The notes beneath the pieces were generated by a model. That model saw only the letters and a program-made list of their open reading frames with translations, was not told where the DNA came from and did no database searches. Below, in pieces: positions 15,647 to 30,728 of a stretch of 44,437 nucleotides of DNA. Both the position numbers and the translations under genes were made by a program. Source of the DNA: Alphaproteobacteria bacterium (lineage in GTDB: Bacteria; Pseudomonadota; Alphaproteobacteria; DSM-16000; Inquilinaceae); assembly GCA_028281925.1 (NCBI GenBank), contig JANQIX010000051.1, positions 1 through 44,437 on the forward strand. The letters run 5' to 3'. The first letter of the stretch is position 1; the number at the start of each line of letters is the position of its first letter.

Positions 15647-15693
15647 GGGTCCCAGGTTGAGCGCCGGTCTGGCGGAAGCCGACCTGAGGACCC
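15647..15693 (-). terminator. Hairpin just downstream of ppsR copy 2
   Basis: Arms GGGTCC (15647-15652) and GGACCC (15688-15693), extended by AGGT (15654-15657) and ACCT (15682-15685) after a small internal loop. It lies 4 bp past the ppsR stop and upstream of the bchG promoter. There is no T-run, so an intrinsic terminator is only possible, not proven. Confidence 0.4.
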
Positions 15694-15696
15694 ATG

Positions 15697-17136
15697 CTAG
15701 CGGTCGTCTTCCGGAGGCCCGTCGCCTAGCCCGTAGCGACGGAGCTTCGCATAGAGGCTCTGGCGGCTCAGGCCCAGCATGGGCGCCGCCGACGTGCGAT
15801 TGTCGCCCGTCAGCTCCAAGGCCGCCTCAATGCATAGGCGCTCGATCACGTCCGTCGTCTCGCGCACGATATCCTTCAGCGACACGCGGCCGACCAGGCC
15901 GGTCAGCTGCTCGACGGAGTGGGGAAGGTCCCGCTGGACATGCGACTCGATGATCGATCGGCGGCCGATGCCCCGAATCACGAACCCGATGCACTGGGTG
16001 GACCCGTTCGGCACCGAGACTGCCGAGATCTCCACCCCCTCTGTGGAGCCGTACTCGCCACGGATGATTGTCCCGAAATGGCGCACCGCCCCATGTTCTT
16101 TGAGGTTTGCCAGCAGCACCTTCAGATCGACGCCGGGGCGGCCAAGCCAGCGATCGAGAGGCTCGCCACGTACCTGCTCGCCGGTCGCCAACTGGGCAAG
16201 GTCGAGGAAGGCCGAGTTGACGGTCAGTATGCGCAGGTCCGCACCGGTGACCACAAAGCCGTCGGGAATATTCTCGATCACTCTCGTCAGGGGCGGCTTT
16301 GACGCCGACGCGTCTTCCTCCGGCGCGCTGGCTCCCGCGGCGGTGAGCCGGACCAGGAAATGTGAGGCGCGCTCCTGCCGGAACAGGGATGCGGAAAAGG
16401 TACACTCCCTGCCGTTGGCAAGACGAACCTGCACATCGTCGGCGCGTCCGGCAGTACGGACGATCGCGAGTTGGGCCTGAAGTGCCGCGTGGGCGTCCGG
16501 ATCGAACAGATCGAGGAAGGTGCCCCCTTCCTTGTCCTCAGCAGCACCGATCAGCCGCTGGGCGGCCGGATTCGCCTCCACGATCTTCTGGGTGGCAGCA
16601 TCGACGATCACGACCGCTTCCGAGGCAAGCTGGAACAGCAGCCGATAGCGGGTTTCGGCATGCCGCAGCCTGGCATATTCCCGCTCCATCATCTGCTGGA
16701 CATTGACCAAGCGCTGCTGAAGTGCCGAGAGTGCACGCAGGTCGCGGCCAACGGCGACTATGCGACCGTCATCACCCACCTGCAGTGCCACGTACCGAAT
16801 CGGGACATCGGTGCCCTGGGCCGAGGGATGATTGACCTGCCGGGACCGGGACACGGGTTTCGCCGTTGCCTCGTTCAGCATGTCTTCGATCTTCTCGCGG
16901 CTCTCGCCGGTGACCGTGTCGATCCAGGGTTGGCCAAGCCAGACGGCGAACCCTTCCTGCGAGAGGTCCTCGCTGCCAGTGGCGATGTCGCGGATAACAC
17001 CCGAACGGTCGACGACCAATGCGATGTCGGCGGCGGCGGCGATCAGCTTCGCCGCCACCTCAGCATCCAAGTCTCCAAGCGACTGCTTTGGAGACTGGAA
17101 TTGTTGCACCCCATTGTGAGCGGCCGCCGTCTGCAT
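15697..17136 (-). CDS. ppsR: PpsR/CrtJ-family transcriptional regulator, copy 2
   Basis: Second PpsR, 479 residues from the ATG at 17136. It has the same architecture as copy 1: PAS-like N-terminus, a Gln-containing helical linker (LSALQQRLVNVQQMMEREYA), two PAS domains and a Fis-type helix-turn-helix (NRTSAAPMLGLSRQSLYAKL). Three Cys are present (GRECTF, STQCIG and the conserved ERLCIEAAL), unlike the single Cys of copy 1. A Pro replaces the usual residue in the first helix of the DNA-binding motif. It follows aerR by about 35 bp, the canonical aerR-ppsR arrangement, so this is probably the main aerobic repressor. An alternative GTG start lies 6 bases upstream. Confidence 0.94.
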   Translation of the reverse strand: MQTAAAHNGVQQFQSPKQSLGDLDAEVAAKLIAAAADIALVVDRSGVIRDIATGSEDLSQEGFAVWLGQPWIDTVTGESREKIEDMLNEATAKPVSRSRQVNHPSAQGTDVPIRYVALQVGDDGRIVAVGRDLRALSALQQRLVNVQQMMEREYARLRHAETRYRLLFQLASEAVVIVDAATQKIVEANPAAQRLIGAAEDKEGGTFLDLFDPDAHAALQAQLAIVRTAGRADDVQVRLANGRECTFSASLFRQERASHFLVRLTAAGASAPEEDASASKPPLTRVIENIPDGFVVTGADLRILTVNSAFLDLAQLATGEQVRGEPLDRWLGRPGVDLKVLLANLKEHGAVRHFGTIIRGEYGSTEGVEISAVSVPNGSTQCIGFVIRGIGRRSIIESHVQRDLPHSVEQLTGLVGRVSLKDIVRETTDVIERLCIEAALELTGDNRTSAAPMLGLSRQSLYAKLRRYGLGDGPPEDDR

Positions 17137-17171
17137 GGCCACGACACATTCCCCACTGTAAGACGCCGAAC

Positions 17172-18185
17172 TCAGCGGCATTCCTCTCCGCAACGAAACA
17201 GGTTTTCGGCTTGAGTTACTGCGCTGCGCCCGTCGGCTGCCGTGGCATCCGCACCAACGCTGGCCGCGTAGTCCGGATGCTCGATGAAGACTTGACCCCC
17301 TACTATCACGCTTATCTTTCGATTACACGAACATTTGCGGATCGACGGGATCAGCGAAGTGAGCGGCTGAAGATCACGGTCGTGACTGACAGACAGACCC
17401 ACCAGCGCGTAATGCTGGTCATGAACAGCCGCAAGCAGCTCGTCATTGCAGGCCATCGGCCCGCCGTCAACCTCCCAGCCGGCCCGCCGGAACAGCTCCT
17501 CCACCACGAATATGCCGAATGTGTGCTGCTCACCGGGCATCGGCGTCAGCAACGCCCTTCGGCCATCGTTTCCCCCGCTGACTTTGCCTTCGAGCGCCGG
17601 CCCGAGGTCCCGCAGCATCAGCTGGAGCCGCGACAATCCGATTGTCACATCGGCGAAATCGCACAAGTCCGCCAACCACCAATCACCGAGCATGCGGGCC
17701 GCAGGCGCCATGACATCGAGCAACAGCGACTCCAGCCCCAAACCGCGATCCCGCATCGCTTCAACATAGGCGGCTGCCTCTGCCGGGTGCTGCTGGATCA
17801 GCAAGCGGGCAAAGTCCGAAACATCCTCCGCAGCGGGCGGCGCCTCCCGGCATTGCTCGTCCGTCAGCAAGAGAGGCTCGCACGCATGTGCCAGTACCAG
17901 GCGGGGAATGATCTCCCCCTCAATCATGCGCGCCAGTTGCGCAAGGTCACCCCTGTCATCCTTGCCGTTGCCTCGCGCCGCGCCGTTTACACGCGCCGCC
18001 AAGCCCGCATCGGTATGACCGTTTACCCTTTTCGACCGTCTGGGTTCCCTGGAGGTTCCGTTGCTGGAGGTTCCGTTGCTGCGTACCGTCGTCTGATCAC
18101 CTGACCGGAGTCCTTCTTCTATAGGAAGTTCACTCTCTCCGATCCAACTACCCTTCACTTCGATCGCCTGTCGAGAGTCGACCAT
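17172..18185 (-). CDS. aerR: AerR/PpaA cobalamin-binding antirepressor
   Basis: AerR binds cobalamin and PpsR/CrtJ, so it relieves or modulates repression in response to light and B12. The 337-residue protein has a polar N-terminal region (about 1-80, Ser/Asn/Arg-rich), a helical region with LLLDVMAPAARMLGDWWLADLCDF as in B12-dependent modules, and a C-terminal Rossmann-like part with the conserved LLTPMPGEQHTFGIFVVEEL, whose His is a candidate cobalt ligand, and LVGLSVSHD. The ATG at 18185 is preceded by GGGGGAGG at an ideal distance; longer open frames upstream lack such a site. It is upstream of and cotranscribed with ppsR copy 2, and divergent from bchF. Confidence 0.92.
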   Translation of the reverse strand: MVDSRQAIEVKGSWIGESELPIEEGLRSGDQTTVRSNGTSSNGTSREPRRSKRVNGHTDAGLAARVNGAARGNGKDDRGDLAQLARMIEGEIIPRLVLAHACEPLLLTDEQCREAPPAAEDVSDFARLLIQQHPAEAAAYVEAMRDRGLGLESLLLDVMAPAARMLGDWWLADLCDFADVTIGLSRLQLMLRDLGPALEGKVSGGNDGRRALLTPMPGEQHTFGIFVVEELFRRAGWEVDGGPMACNDELLAAVHDQHYALVGLSVSHDRDLQPLTSLIPSIRKCSCNRKISVIVGGQVFIEHPDYAASVGADATAADGRSAVTQAENLFRCGEECR

Positions 18186-18292
18186 CGGTAGTTTCCTCCC
18201 CCGGTTTTTACCCCCTTGAAATATCCTTCCTTTCCGGATCTGCCCCGCCAGGAGGCAGCCGTTCTGGGGCCGATCGTGTCTAACGACCGATT

Positions 18293-18310
18293 TGTATGAT
18301 CGCCCTAACA
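18293..18310. promoter_or_regulatory. PpsR-type box between aerR and bchF
   Basis: TGT at 18293-18295, twelve bases, ACA at 18308-18310: an exact consensus. It is about 110 bp upstream of the aerR start and about 125 bp upstream of the bchF -35, so it could act on either promoter. No perfect partner lies 8 bp away. Confidence 0.6.
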
Positions 18311-18405
18311 CAATCTAACAAACTGACCGATGATCATGACAGAAAATCACCTTCCCAATCGACGGGATAGACTGTCGCAGGCATTAGATCGCATTGCCGC
18401 AGATG

Positions 18406-18423
18406 CGTAAAGCAAAATTTACG
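18406..18423. promoter_or_regulatory. Perfect 6-6-6 palindrome adjacent to the bchF promoter
   Basis: CGTAAA at 18406-18411, six A-rich bases, TTTACG at 18418-18423. It ends 10 bp upstream of the -35 element, where an activator would bind. Its outer bases give CGT-N12-ACG, the geometry of a PpsR box with one transition per half. The cognate protein is unknown. Confidence 0.5.
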
Positions 18424-18433
18424 TCTAGTTTGA

Positions 18434-18462
18434 TTGACAGTCACGTGGCGCGGTCCTAGAGT
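18434..18462 (+). promoter_or_regulatory. bchF: Sigma70-like promoter of the bchF superoperon
   Basis: Perfect TTGACA (18434-18439), 17-bp spacer, TAGAGT (18457-18462). Transcription would start near 18469, shortly before bchF. This is the best promoter match in the window. Confidence 0.7.
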
Positions 18463-18525
18463 CCGTCTAATCACGCCGGGCGGCGCGCTTCATGCGTGAA
18501 CGGCGCGGCGGCAGGGACGGAAGCG

Positions 18526-20333
<1,808 letters not shown>

Positions 20334-20337
20334 GCCC

Positions 20338-21859
20338 ATGCAGCTCACGGTCTGGACATACGAGGGTCCGCCGCATGTGGGGGCGATGCGCATCGCCACT
20401 GCCATGGAGGGCGTGCACTATGTGCTGCACGCGCCGCAGGGCGACACCTACGCCGATCTTCTGTTCACGATGATCGAGCGGCGGAAGAAGCGCCCGCCCG
20501 TCACCTATACCACCTTCCAGGCGCGGGACCTGGGCAGCGACACGGCGGAGATCTTCAAGACCGCGGCACGCGAGGCCTACGACCGGTTCAAGCCACAGGC
20601 CATGCTGGTCGGCGCGTCGTGCACGGCGGAGCTGATCCAGGATGATCCAGGCGGATTGGCCCGCGCGCTCAACCTGCCGATCCCGGTCGTCCCGCTTGAG
20701 CTCCCCTCATACCAGCGCAAAGAGAACTGGGGAGCATCGGAGACTTTCTACCGCCTGGTTCGCACCCTAGCCGGCCCCAACGCGCCGCCGCCGGGCACGC
20801 CGCGGCCGGAGCGCGAGCCTGGCCGGCGGCCGTGCTGCAATCTGCTCGGTCCGACCGCACTTGGCTTCCGGCACCGCGACGACGTCACCGAGATCACGAA
20901 TCTGCTGGGGCTGCTGGACATCGACGTGGTCGTGGTCGCGCCCTTGGGCGCAACGCCGGCGGACCTCGCCCGACTTGGCGAGGCGGACTTCAACATCGTG
21001 CTCTATCCGGAGATCGCTGAGACCGCCGCCCGCTGGCTGGAACGGACGTTCGGGCAGCCTCAGGTGACGGCCGTTCCGATCGGGATCGGCGCCACGCGGG
21101 AATTCGTCGTCCAAGTTGCAAAGCTGGCCGGTGTCGATCCGATGCCGGTACTGTCCGGTCAGCGGTCGCGCCTGCCCTGGTACTCCCGCTCCATCGACTC
21201 GACCTATCTGACGGCCAAGCGGGTCTTCATCTTCGGCGACGCCACCCACGCCGTCGCAGCGGCCCGGGTAGCGGATGAGGAACTGGGCTTCACCGTCGTG
21301 GGGCTCGGCACCTATGCCCGGGAGTTCGCCCGCAGCGTGCGCGCGGCCGCAGAGACCTACGGCGTCGAGCCGCTGATCACGGACGACTACCTGCAGGTCG
21401 AGGCAAAGATCGCGGAGCTGCAGCCCGAGCTGGTGCTGGGCACGCAGATGGAACGGCACATCGCCAAGCGGCTCGGCATTCCCTGCGCCGTCATCTCCGC
21501 GCCTGTGCATGTGCAGGATTACCCGGCCCGCTATTCCCCGCAGATGGGCTTCGAGGGCGCCAACGTCCTCTTCGACACCTGGGTCCATCCGCTGACCATG
21601 GGGCTCGAGGAACATCTGCTTACGATGTTCCGCGAGGACTTCGAGTTCCATGACGAGGCCGGCCCGTCGCATTTGCCCTCGGCTGCTGCCGAGACCGAGA
21701 CCGTGGCCCCCTCGTCGGCCGGGCCAATCGGCTGGGCGCCCGAGGCGGAACAGGAACTGAAGAAGGTCCCGTTCTTTGTCCGCGGCAAGGCCCGGCGCAA
21801 TACCGAGCAATTTGCCCAGAACATGGGCGTGGCCACCATCACTGTCGAAACGCTGTACG

Positions 21860-21885
<26 letters not shown>
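20338..21885 (+). CDS. bchB: Light-independent protochlorophyllide reductase subunit B
   Basis: The 515-residue partner of BchN. The N-terminus ([20 protein letters not shown]) contains the start of the NifK-like fold; Asp in [11 protein letters not shown] is the unusual Asp ligand of the [4Fe-4S] cluster in this family, and Cys in [16 protein letters not shown] supplies the fourth ligand. The C-terminal [18 protein letters not shown] segment caps the active site. An Ala/Ser/Glu-rich linker (about 442-468) separates it from the core. The ATG at 20338 follows bchN by 4 bases, and the 3' end overlaps bchH by 26 bases. Confidence 0.96.
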
Positions 21886-26477
<4,592 letters not shown>

Positions 26478-26478
<1 letters not shown>

Positions 26479-27179
26479 TGCACACGCTTTCCTACCAGCA
26501 CCGCCGCAGCCAGCTTGAGGCCTATTTCGACCGCACGGCCGTCGAGGCCTGGTCGCGGCTGACCTCGGACGCGCCGGTCAGCCGCATTCGCGCGACGGTC
26601 CGCGCGGGCCGCGACCGCATGCGGGCGACGCTGCTGGACTGGCTCCCGGCGGACCTCGGCGGCTGCCGGGTGTTGGACGCAGGCTGCGGCACAGGCGCGT
26701 TTGCCGTCGAGGCCGCCCGGCGCGGGGCCGAGGTCGTTGCGGTCGACCTGTCGCCGACCCTGGTGGGTCTCGCGCGCGAACGCCTGCCCAGTGATCTGGG
26801 GACCGGCTCCGTGGACTTCCGGGTCGGCGACCTGTGCGACGCCGACCTCGGGTCGTTCGACCATGTGGTCGCCATGGACTCGCTGATCCACTACCGCACG
26901 GCCGACATGCTGGCGACGCTCGCAGCGCTCGAGGCGCGCTGTGGCACGTCGCTGCTGTTCACCTTTGCGCCGCGAACGCCGGCGCTGGCCGCCATGCACT
27001 TGGTCGGCCGGCTGTTCCCGCGGGGCAACAGGGCGCCGGCAATCGAACCCGTCGCCGAGAAGGCAATGCATCGGGCGCTCGGCTCGCAGGCGGACTTCGC
27101 CGAGTGGCGGCTGGCCAGGACCGAGCGCATCGTCAGCGGCTTCTACACCTCTCAGGCGCAGGAGTTGCGACGCGCATGA
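26478..27179 (+). CDS. bchM: Mg-protoporphyrin IX O-methyltransferase
   Basis: BchM transfers a methyl group from SAM to the C13 propionate of Mg-protoporphyrin. The 233-residue protein shows class I methyltransferase motifs: RVLDAGCGTGAFAVEAARRG (motif I), VVAVDLSPTLVGLAR, and DHVVAMDSLIHY before the catalytic core; the FYTSQAQELRRA C-terminus resembles other BchM. The ATG at 26478 shares one base with the bchL stop, and its stop overlaps lhaA (ATGA). The N-terminal AYFDRTAVEAWSRLTSD is typical of BchM. Confidence 0.95.
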
Positions 27180-28609
27180 GCAGGCTCAACGACACGCTCG
27201 CCCGCGCGTGGCTTCAGCTCGGCCCACGGTTCCTGCCGTTCGCCGATGCCGCCACGGACGAGCTGCCGTTGGGCCGCCTGCTGCGACTGTCCCTGTTCCA
27301 GGTATCCGTCGGCATGGCGGTCGTCCTGCTGACCGGCACGCTGAACCGCGTGATGATCCTGGAGATGGGCATCCCCGCCTGGACGGTGGCGGTGGTCGTG
27401 GCGATCCCGCTTCTCTTCGCGCCGCTTCGCGCCCTGATCGGCCACCGGTCGGACACCCATCGCTCGATGCTGGGCTGGCGGCGTGTGCCCTATATCTGGA
27501 TGGGCACGCTGGTGCAGTTCGGCGGGCTGGCGATCATGCCCTTCGCGCTCCTGGTACTGTCCTCCGACACCGGCTATCCGGACTATCTCGGCCAGGCTGC
27601 GGTCGCCTTGGCGTTCCTGCTCGTCGGTGCCGGACTGCATACGACGCAGACGGCCGGCCTGGCGCTGGCGACCGATCTGGCGCCGGCCGAAGCGCGGCCG
27701 CGGGTCGTGGCCTTGCTCTACGTCATGCTGCTGGTCGGCATGATGGTCAGCGCGCTCGGCTTCGGTGCGCTGCTTGCCGACTTCAGCCACCTGCGGCTGA
27801 TCCAGGTGATCCAGGGCGCGGCCGTGGCCACCATGGTGCTGAACGGCATCGCGCTGTGGAAGCAGGAGGCACGGGATCCGGCGCGCACCGCGCCAGGGCG
27901 GCCTCGAACGAGCTTCCGAACGGCGTTCCGCACGTTCTGCCAGGGTGGCCGCTCGGTGCGGCTGCTGGTGGCCGTGGGGCTGGGGACGGCCGCCTTCAGC
28001 ATGCAGGATGTCCTGCTGGAACCCTATGGCGGCGAGATTCTGAACCTCTCGGTCAGCGCCACCACAACGCTGACGGCCCTGCTGGCCGGCGGCAGCCTGG
28101 TGGGTCTGGCGCTCGCCGCGCGGATGCTCAACCGGGGTGGGGAGCCGCATCGCCTGGCGGCGCTCGGCGTCCTCGTCGGGATCGTAGCGTTTTCCGCGGT
28201 TATCTTCGCAGCCCCGTTGGTATCGCCGCTCCTCTTCCGCATCGGCACGGCGCTGATCGGCTTTGGCGGGGGGATGTTCGCGGTCGGCACGTTGACGGCG
28301 GCTATGGCATTGGCCGATTGCGGCAAGAGCGGCCTGGCGCTAGGCGCCTGGGGCGCCGTGCAGGCAACGGCCGCCGGCGGCGCCATCGCGCTCGGCGGTG
28401 CCATTCGCGATGCCGTATCCGGCCTGGCGTCGGCTGGCGCTCTGGGTCCAGCGCTGACCGAACCCACCGTTGGCTACAGCGTCGTCTACCACATCGAGAT
28501 CGCACTGATGTTCGCAACACTGGCCGCGATCGGCCCACTGGTTCGCCTGGCGCAGCGCGAACCGCTGCGATCGCCGTCCAGGTTCGGCCTGGCCGAGCTC
28601 CCAGGCTAG
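27176..28609 (+). CDS. lhaA: LH1 assembly protein LhaA (PucC family)
   Basis: LhaA is a twelve-helix major-facilitator-like membrane protein needed for LH1 assembly, probably by delivering bacteriochlorophyll to the nascent antenna. The 477-residue product has the family's RLSLFQVSVGMAVVLLTGTL, NRVMILEMGIPAWTV, RALIGHRSDTHRSMLGWRRV and MQDVLLEPYGGEIL segments. It starts within the bchM stop and ends 19 bp before puhA, the classical order bchM-lhaA-puhA. It is paralogous to the PucC-like protein in the bchG operon. Confidence 0.95.
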   Translation: MSRLNDTLARAWLQLGPRFLPFADAATDELPLGRLLRLSLFQVSVGMAVVLLTGTLNRVMILEMGIPAWTVAVVVAIPLLFAPLRALIGHRSDTHRSMLGWRRVPYIWMGTLVQFGGLAIMPFALLVLSSDTGYPDYLGQAAVALAFLLVGAGLHTTQTAGLALATDLAPAEARPRVVALLYVMLLVGMMVSALGFGALLADFSHLRLIQVIQGAAVATMVLNGIALWKQEARDPARTAPGRPRTSFRTAFRTFCQGGRSVRLLVAVGLGTAAFSMQDVLLEPYGGEILNLSVSATTTLTALLAGGSLVGLALAARMLNRGGEPHRLAALGVLVGIVAFSAVIFAAPLVSPLLFRIGTALIGFGGGMFAVGTLTAAMALADCGKSGLALGAWGAVQATAAGGAIALGGAIRDAVSGLASAGALGPALTEPTVGYSVVYHIEIALMFATLAAIGPLVRLAQREPLRSPSRFGLAELPG

Positions 28610-28628
28610 ATTTCAGCGGAGGACCATC

Positions 28629-29537
28629 ATGCCGACAGGCGCCATCACCAACGAAATCGACGTCGCTCAGCTTGTCCTCTACGCCTTCTGGATCTTCTTC
28701 ATCGGGTTGATCATCTACCTGCGCCGGGAGGATCGGCGCGAAGGCTATCCGCTCGAAGCCGATGCCACGGATCGGGGATGGTCTGCCAAGCCCAACGCCT
28801 TTCCATCCCCTGCCGCACCGAAGGTCTTCAACCTCGAGAGTGGCGAGAAGATAAAGATCCCTTCCGTCAAGCCCGAAGCGCGCGAGATTACCGCCACGCC
28901 GGCCGGCCGCTATCCGGGCGCACCGCTGCTGCCAACCGGTGATCCGATGCAGGATGCCGTGGGACCGGCTTCCTATGCTCTCAGGGCGGATGAACCTGAC
29001 CACACCTTCGAGGGCGAACCCAGGATCGTGCCGCTGCGCGTGGCCACCGACTTTTCCGTCGACTCGCGGGATCCCGACCCGGTCGGCATGCAGGTGGTGG
29101 GGGCGGATGGCGAGGTGGCGGGCACCGTCGCCGATGTCTGGATCGATCGGGCCGAGTTCATCGCCCGCTATTTCGAGGTCGAGGTGGGGACAGCCGCGAC
29201 CGCAGCCACGGAAACGGTCAGCTCAGAGGCCGCGGGCGCCGAGACAGCCCCAGCGGACGGCGCGGAGGCTGAAGCCGCGCCAGTGGAGACTGCTGCGCCC
29301 GTCGAGGCAGCGCCTGCAGCCGCACATCGGGTGCTGCTGCCCGTGCCGTTCCTTTCGCAGATCAACGCGAAGCTGGGCCAGATCAGGGTCGAGTCCATCA
29401 TGGCCCACCACTTCGCCGGTGTTCCGACCCTGCGGAACCCGGACCAGGTGACCCTGCTGGAGGAAGACCGCATCTGCGCCTACTACGGCGGCGGTCATCT
29501 CTATGCCCACCCGTCCCGACAGGAGCCGCTGCTGTGA
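28629..29537 (+). CDS. puhA: Reaction centre H subunit, with an Ala/Glu-rich insertion
   Basis: PuhA caps the cytoplasmic face of the LM core and shapes proton delivery to QB. At 302 residues it is longer than the usual ~260. The single membrane helix (about 14-31, VAQLVLYAFWIFFIGLII) is followed by YLRREDRREGYPLE. The PRC-barrel region includes the conserved GRYPGAP, PLRVATDFSVD, GTVADVWIDRAEFIARYFEVEV and HRVLLPVPF. Between the last two lies an insertion of about 46 residues (187-232) made of Ala, Glu, Thr and Pro. GGAGG precedes the ATG by 6 bases. The stop overlaps puhB (GTGA). Confidence 0.96.
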   Translation: MPTGAITNEIDVAQLVLYAFWIFFIGLIIYLRREDRREGYPLEADATDRGWSAKPNAFPSPAAPKVFNLESGEKIKIPSVKPEAREITATPAGRYPGAPLLPTGDPMQDAVGPASYALRADEPDHTFEGEPRIVPLRVATDFSVDSRDPDPVGMQVVGADGEVAGTVADVWIDRAEFIARYFEVEVGTAATAATETVSSEAAGAETAPADGAEAEAAPVETAAPVEAAPAAAHRVLLPVPFLSQINAKLGQIRVESIMAHHFAGVPTLRNPDQVTLLEEDRICAYYGGGHLYAHPSRQEPLL

Positions 29538-30235
29538 ATCATCACGACGACTTCGCCTTTGAACCAGTGCGGGGGCTGCCCGAACGGCTTCCGCCTGGCG
29601 AAACGATCGTCTGGCAGGGCGCGCCCGACTGGAAGGCGATGGCGCGCCGTGCCTTTCACATCCGCAAGATTGCGGTCTATTTCGCCGTGCTCGCCGCCTG
29701 GCGGTTCACCGCGAACCTCTATGACGGCGAGGGCATGGCGGCCGCGATCGGCGCGGCGGCGCTGATGATGGCGCTGGGTGCCGTGGCGATCGGTCTGTTC
29801 ACGCTGTTCGCCTGGCTGACGGCGCGAACCACCGTCTACACGATCACCAACAAGCGGCTGGTCCTGCGCTTCGGCATCGCGTTGCCGATGACGATCAATC
29901 TGCCGTTCCGTTCGGTCAAATCGGCGTCGCTCAAGCTCCGTGCCGATGGGACGGGCGACATCCCGCTGGCCCTCGTGGACGGTCAGCGGATCGCGTACTT
30001 CATTCTTTGGCCCCATGCGCGGCCCTGGTACTTCGGCAAGCCCCAGCCTTCGCTGCGCAGCGTCCCGGATGCAGAAGCCGTGGCCCGGCAACTGGCCGAA
30101 GGTCTGGCCAACACGATCAGCGAGCGATCGCCGGCACCCGCAACGAACCCGTCATCCAGGCTTTCCGCGGCGATTCCGAGCCGGCACGCCTCGACAGCCG
30201 AGACGGCGGGGCAGCCCGCCAATGCGGCTGCGTGA
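29534..30235 (+). CDS. puhB: Photosynthetic complex assembly protein PuhB
   Basis: PuhB assists reaction centre assembly in the membrane. The 233-residue protein has an N-terminal GLPERLPPGETIVWQGAPDW, a pair of hydrophobic helices (about 50-65 and 74-100), and a bacterial PH-like domain beginning TVYTITNKRLVLRFG, typical of the family. The C-terminal 35 residues are Ser/Ala/Pro-rich and look disordered. Translation starts at a GTG that overlaps the puhA stop, so the two are coupled. A 34-bp gap separates it from puhC. Confidence 0.93.
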   Translation: MNHHDDFAFEPVRGLPERLPPGETIVWQGAPDWKAMARRAFHIRKIAVYFAVLAAWRFTANLYDGEGMAAAIGAAALMMALGAVAIGLFTLFAWLTARTTVYTITNKRLVLRFGIALPMTINLPFRSVKSASLKLRADGTGDIPLALVDGQRIAYFILWPHARPWYFGKPQPSLRSVPDAEAVARQLAEGLANTISERSPAPATNPSSRLSAAIPSRHASTAETAGQPANAAA

Positions 30236-30269
30236 TGGGGCCGGCTGAAGCGCGGATCGGGAGGAAAGG

Positions 30270-30728
30270 ATGAGCGACCCATTTCGCAGCACCCAGTTCC
30301 CCCGCGGCGCGCTGATCGGCGCGGCAGTGATGATCGTGATTGCGATCGGTGCTGCGTCCGCCGGACGCCTGGGCCTGTTGGCCGTGGATGATGGGTACGA
30401 CGGCCAGGCGGTGGCCAGCCGCGACCTGCGCTTCGAGGATCGGGCAGACGGCAGTGTCGCGGTGGTTGATGTGTCCGCCGGTCAGTCGATCGAGGTCCTG
30501 ACGCCAGGATCCGATGGCTTCATGCGCGCCACCCTGCGCGGCCTGGCCCGCGATCGCAGAAGCCTGGGCATCGGCGCGGAGCCGCCCTTCCGCCTGACCT
30601 TGTGGGAAGACGGCCGGCTGTCGCTGGAGGACCCGTCGACGGGCAGGAATGTGGCTCTGGAAGCCTTTGGTGCGACCAATGCGCAGGCCTTTGCGCGACT
30701 GCTGACCGCTGGAGAGGGCGTGCAATGA
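30270..30728 (+). CDS. puhC: Photosynthetic complex assembly protein PuhC
   Basis: PuhC is a small membrane-anchored protein important for RC-LH1 organisation. The 152-residue product has a short cytoplasmic N-terminus ([16 protein letters not shown]), one transmembrane helix (about 13-35), then a periplasmic domain with the conserved [21 protein letters not shown] and [19 protein letters not shown] segments. AGGAAAGG precedes the ATG. The stop overlaps the ATG of the next small gene. Confidence 0.92.
   Translation: MSDPFRSTQFPRGALIGAAVMIVIAIGAASAGRLGLLAVDDGYDGQAVASRDLRFEDRADGSVAVVDVSAGQSIEVLTPGSDGFMRATLRGLARDRRSLGIGAEPPFRLTLWEDGRLSLEDPSTGRNVALEAFGATNAQAFARLLTAGEGVQ

Larger units (their letters stand above)
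18186..18525. other. aerR-bchF divergent regulatory region
   Basis: A 340-bp spacer without a gene. It contains the aerR ribosome-binding site, a PpsR-type box (18293-18310), three TAAC-bearing repeats near 18280, 18306 and 18316, an 18-bp CGT-N12-ACG palindrome (18406-18423) and a good sigma70-like promoter for the bchF superoperon (18434-18462). Confidence 0.8.

Noticed and set aside
18277..18294. Second PpsR box partnering 18293-18310
   Set aside because: The TGT at 18277 is followed at the right distance by TTG, not ACA; no exact partner is present.
18492..18525. ATG at 18492 or GTG at 18496 as the bchF start
   Set aside because: The ATG is out of frame; the GTG is possible but has a poorer ribosome-binding site than the in-frame ATG at 18526.
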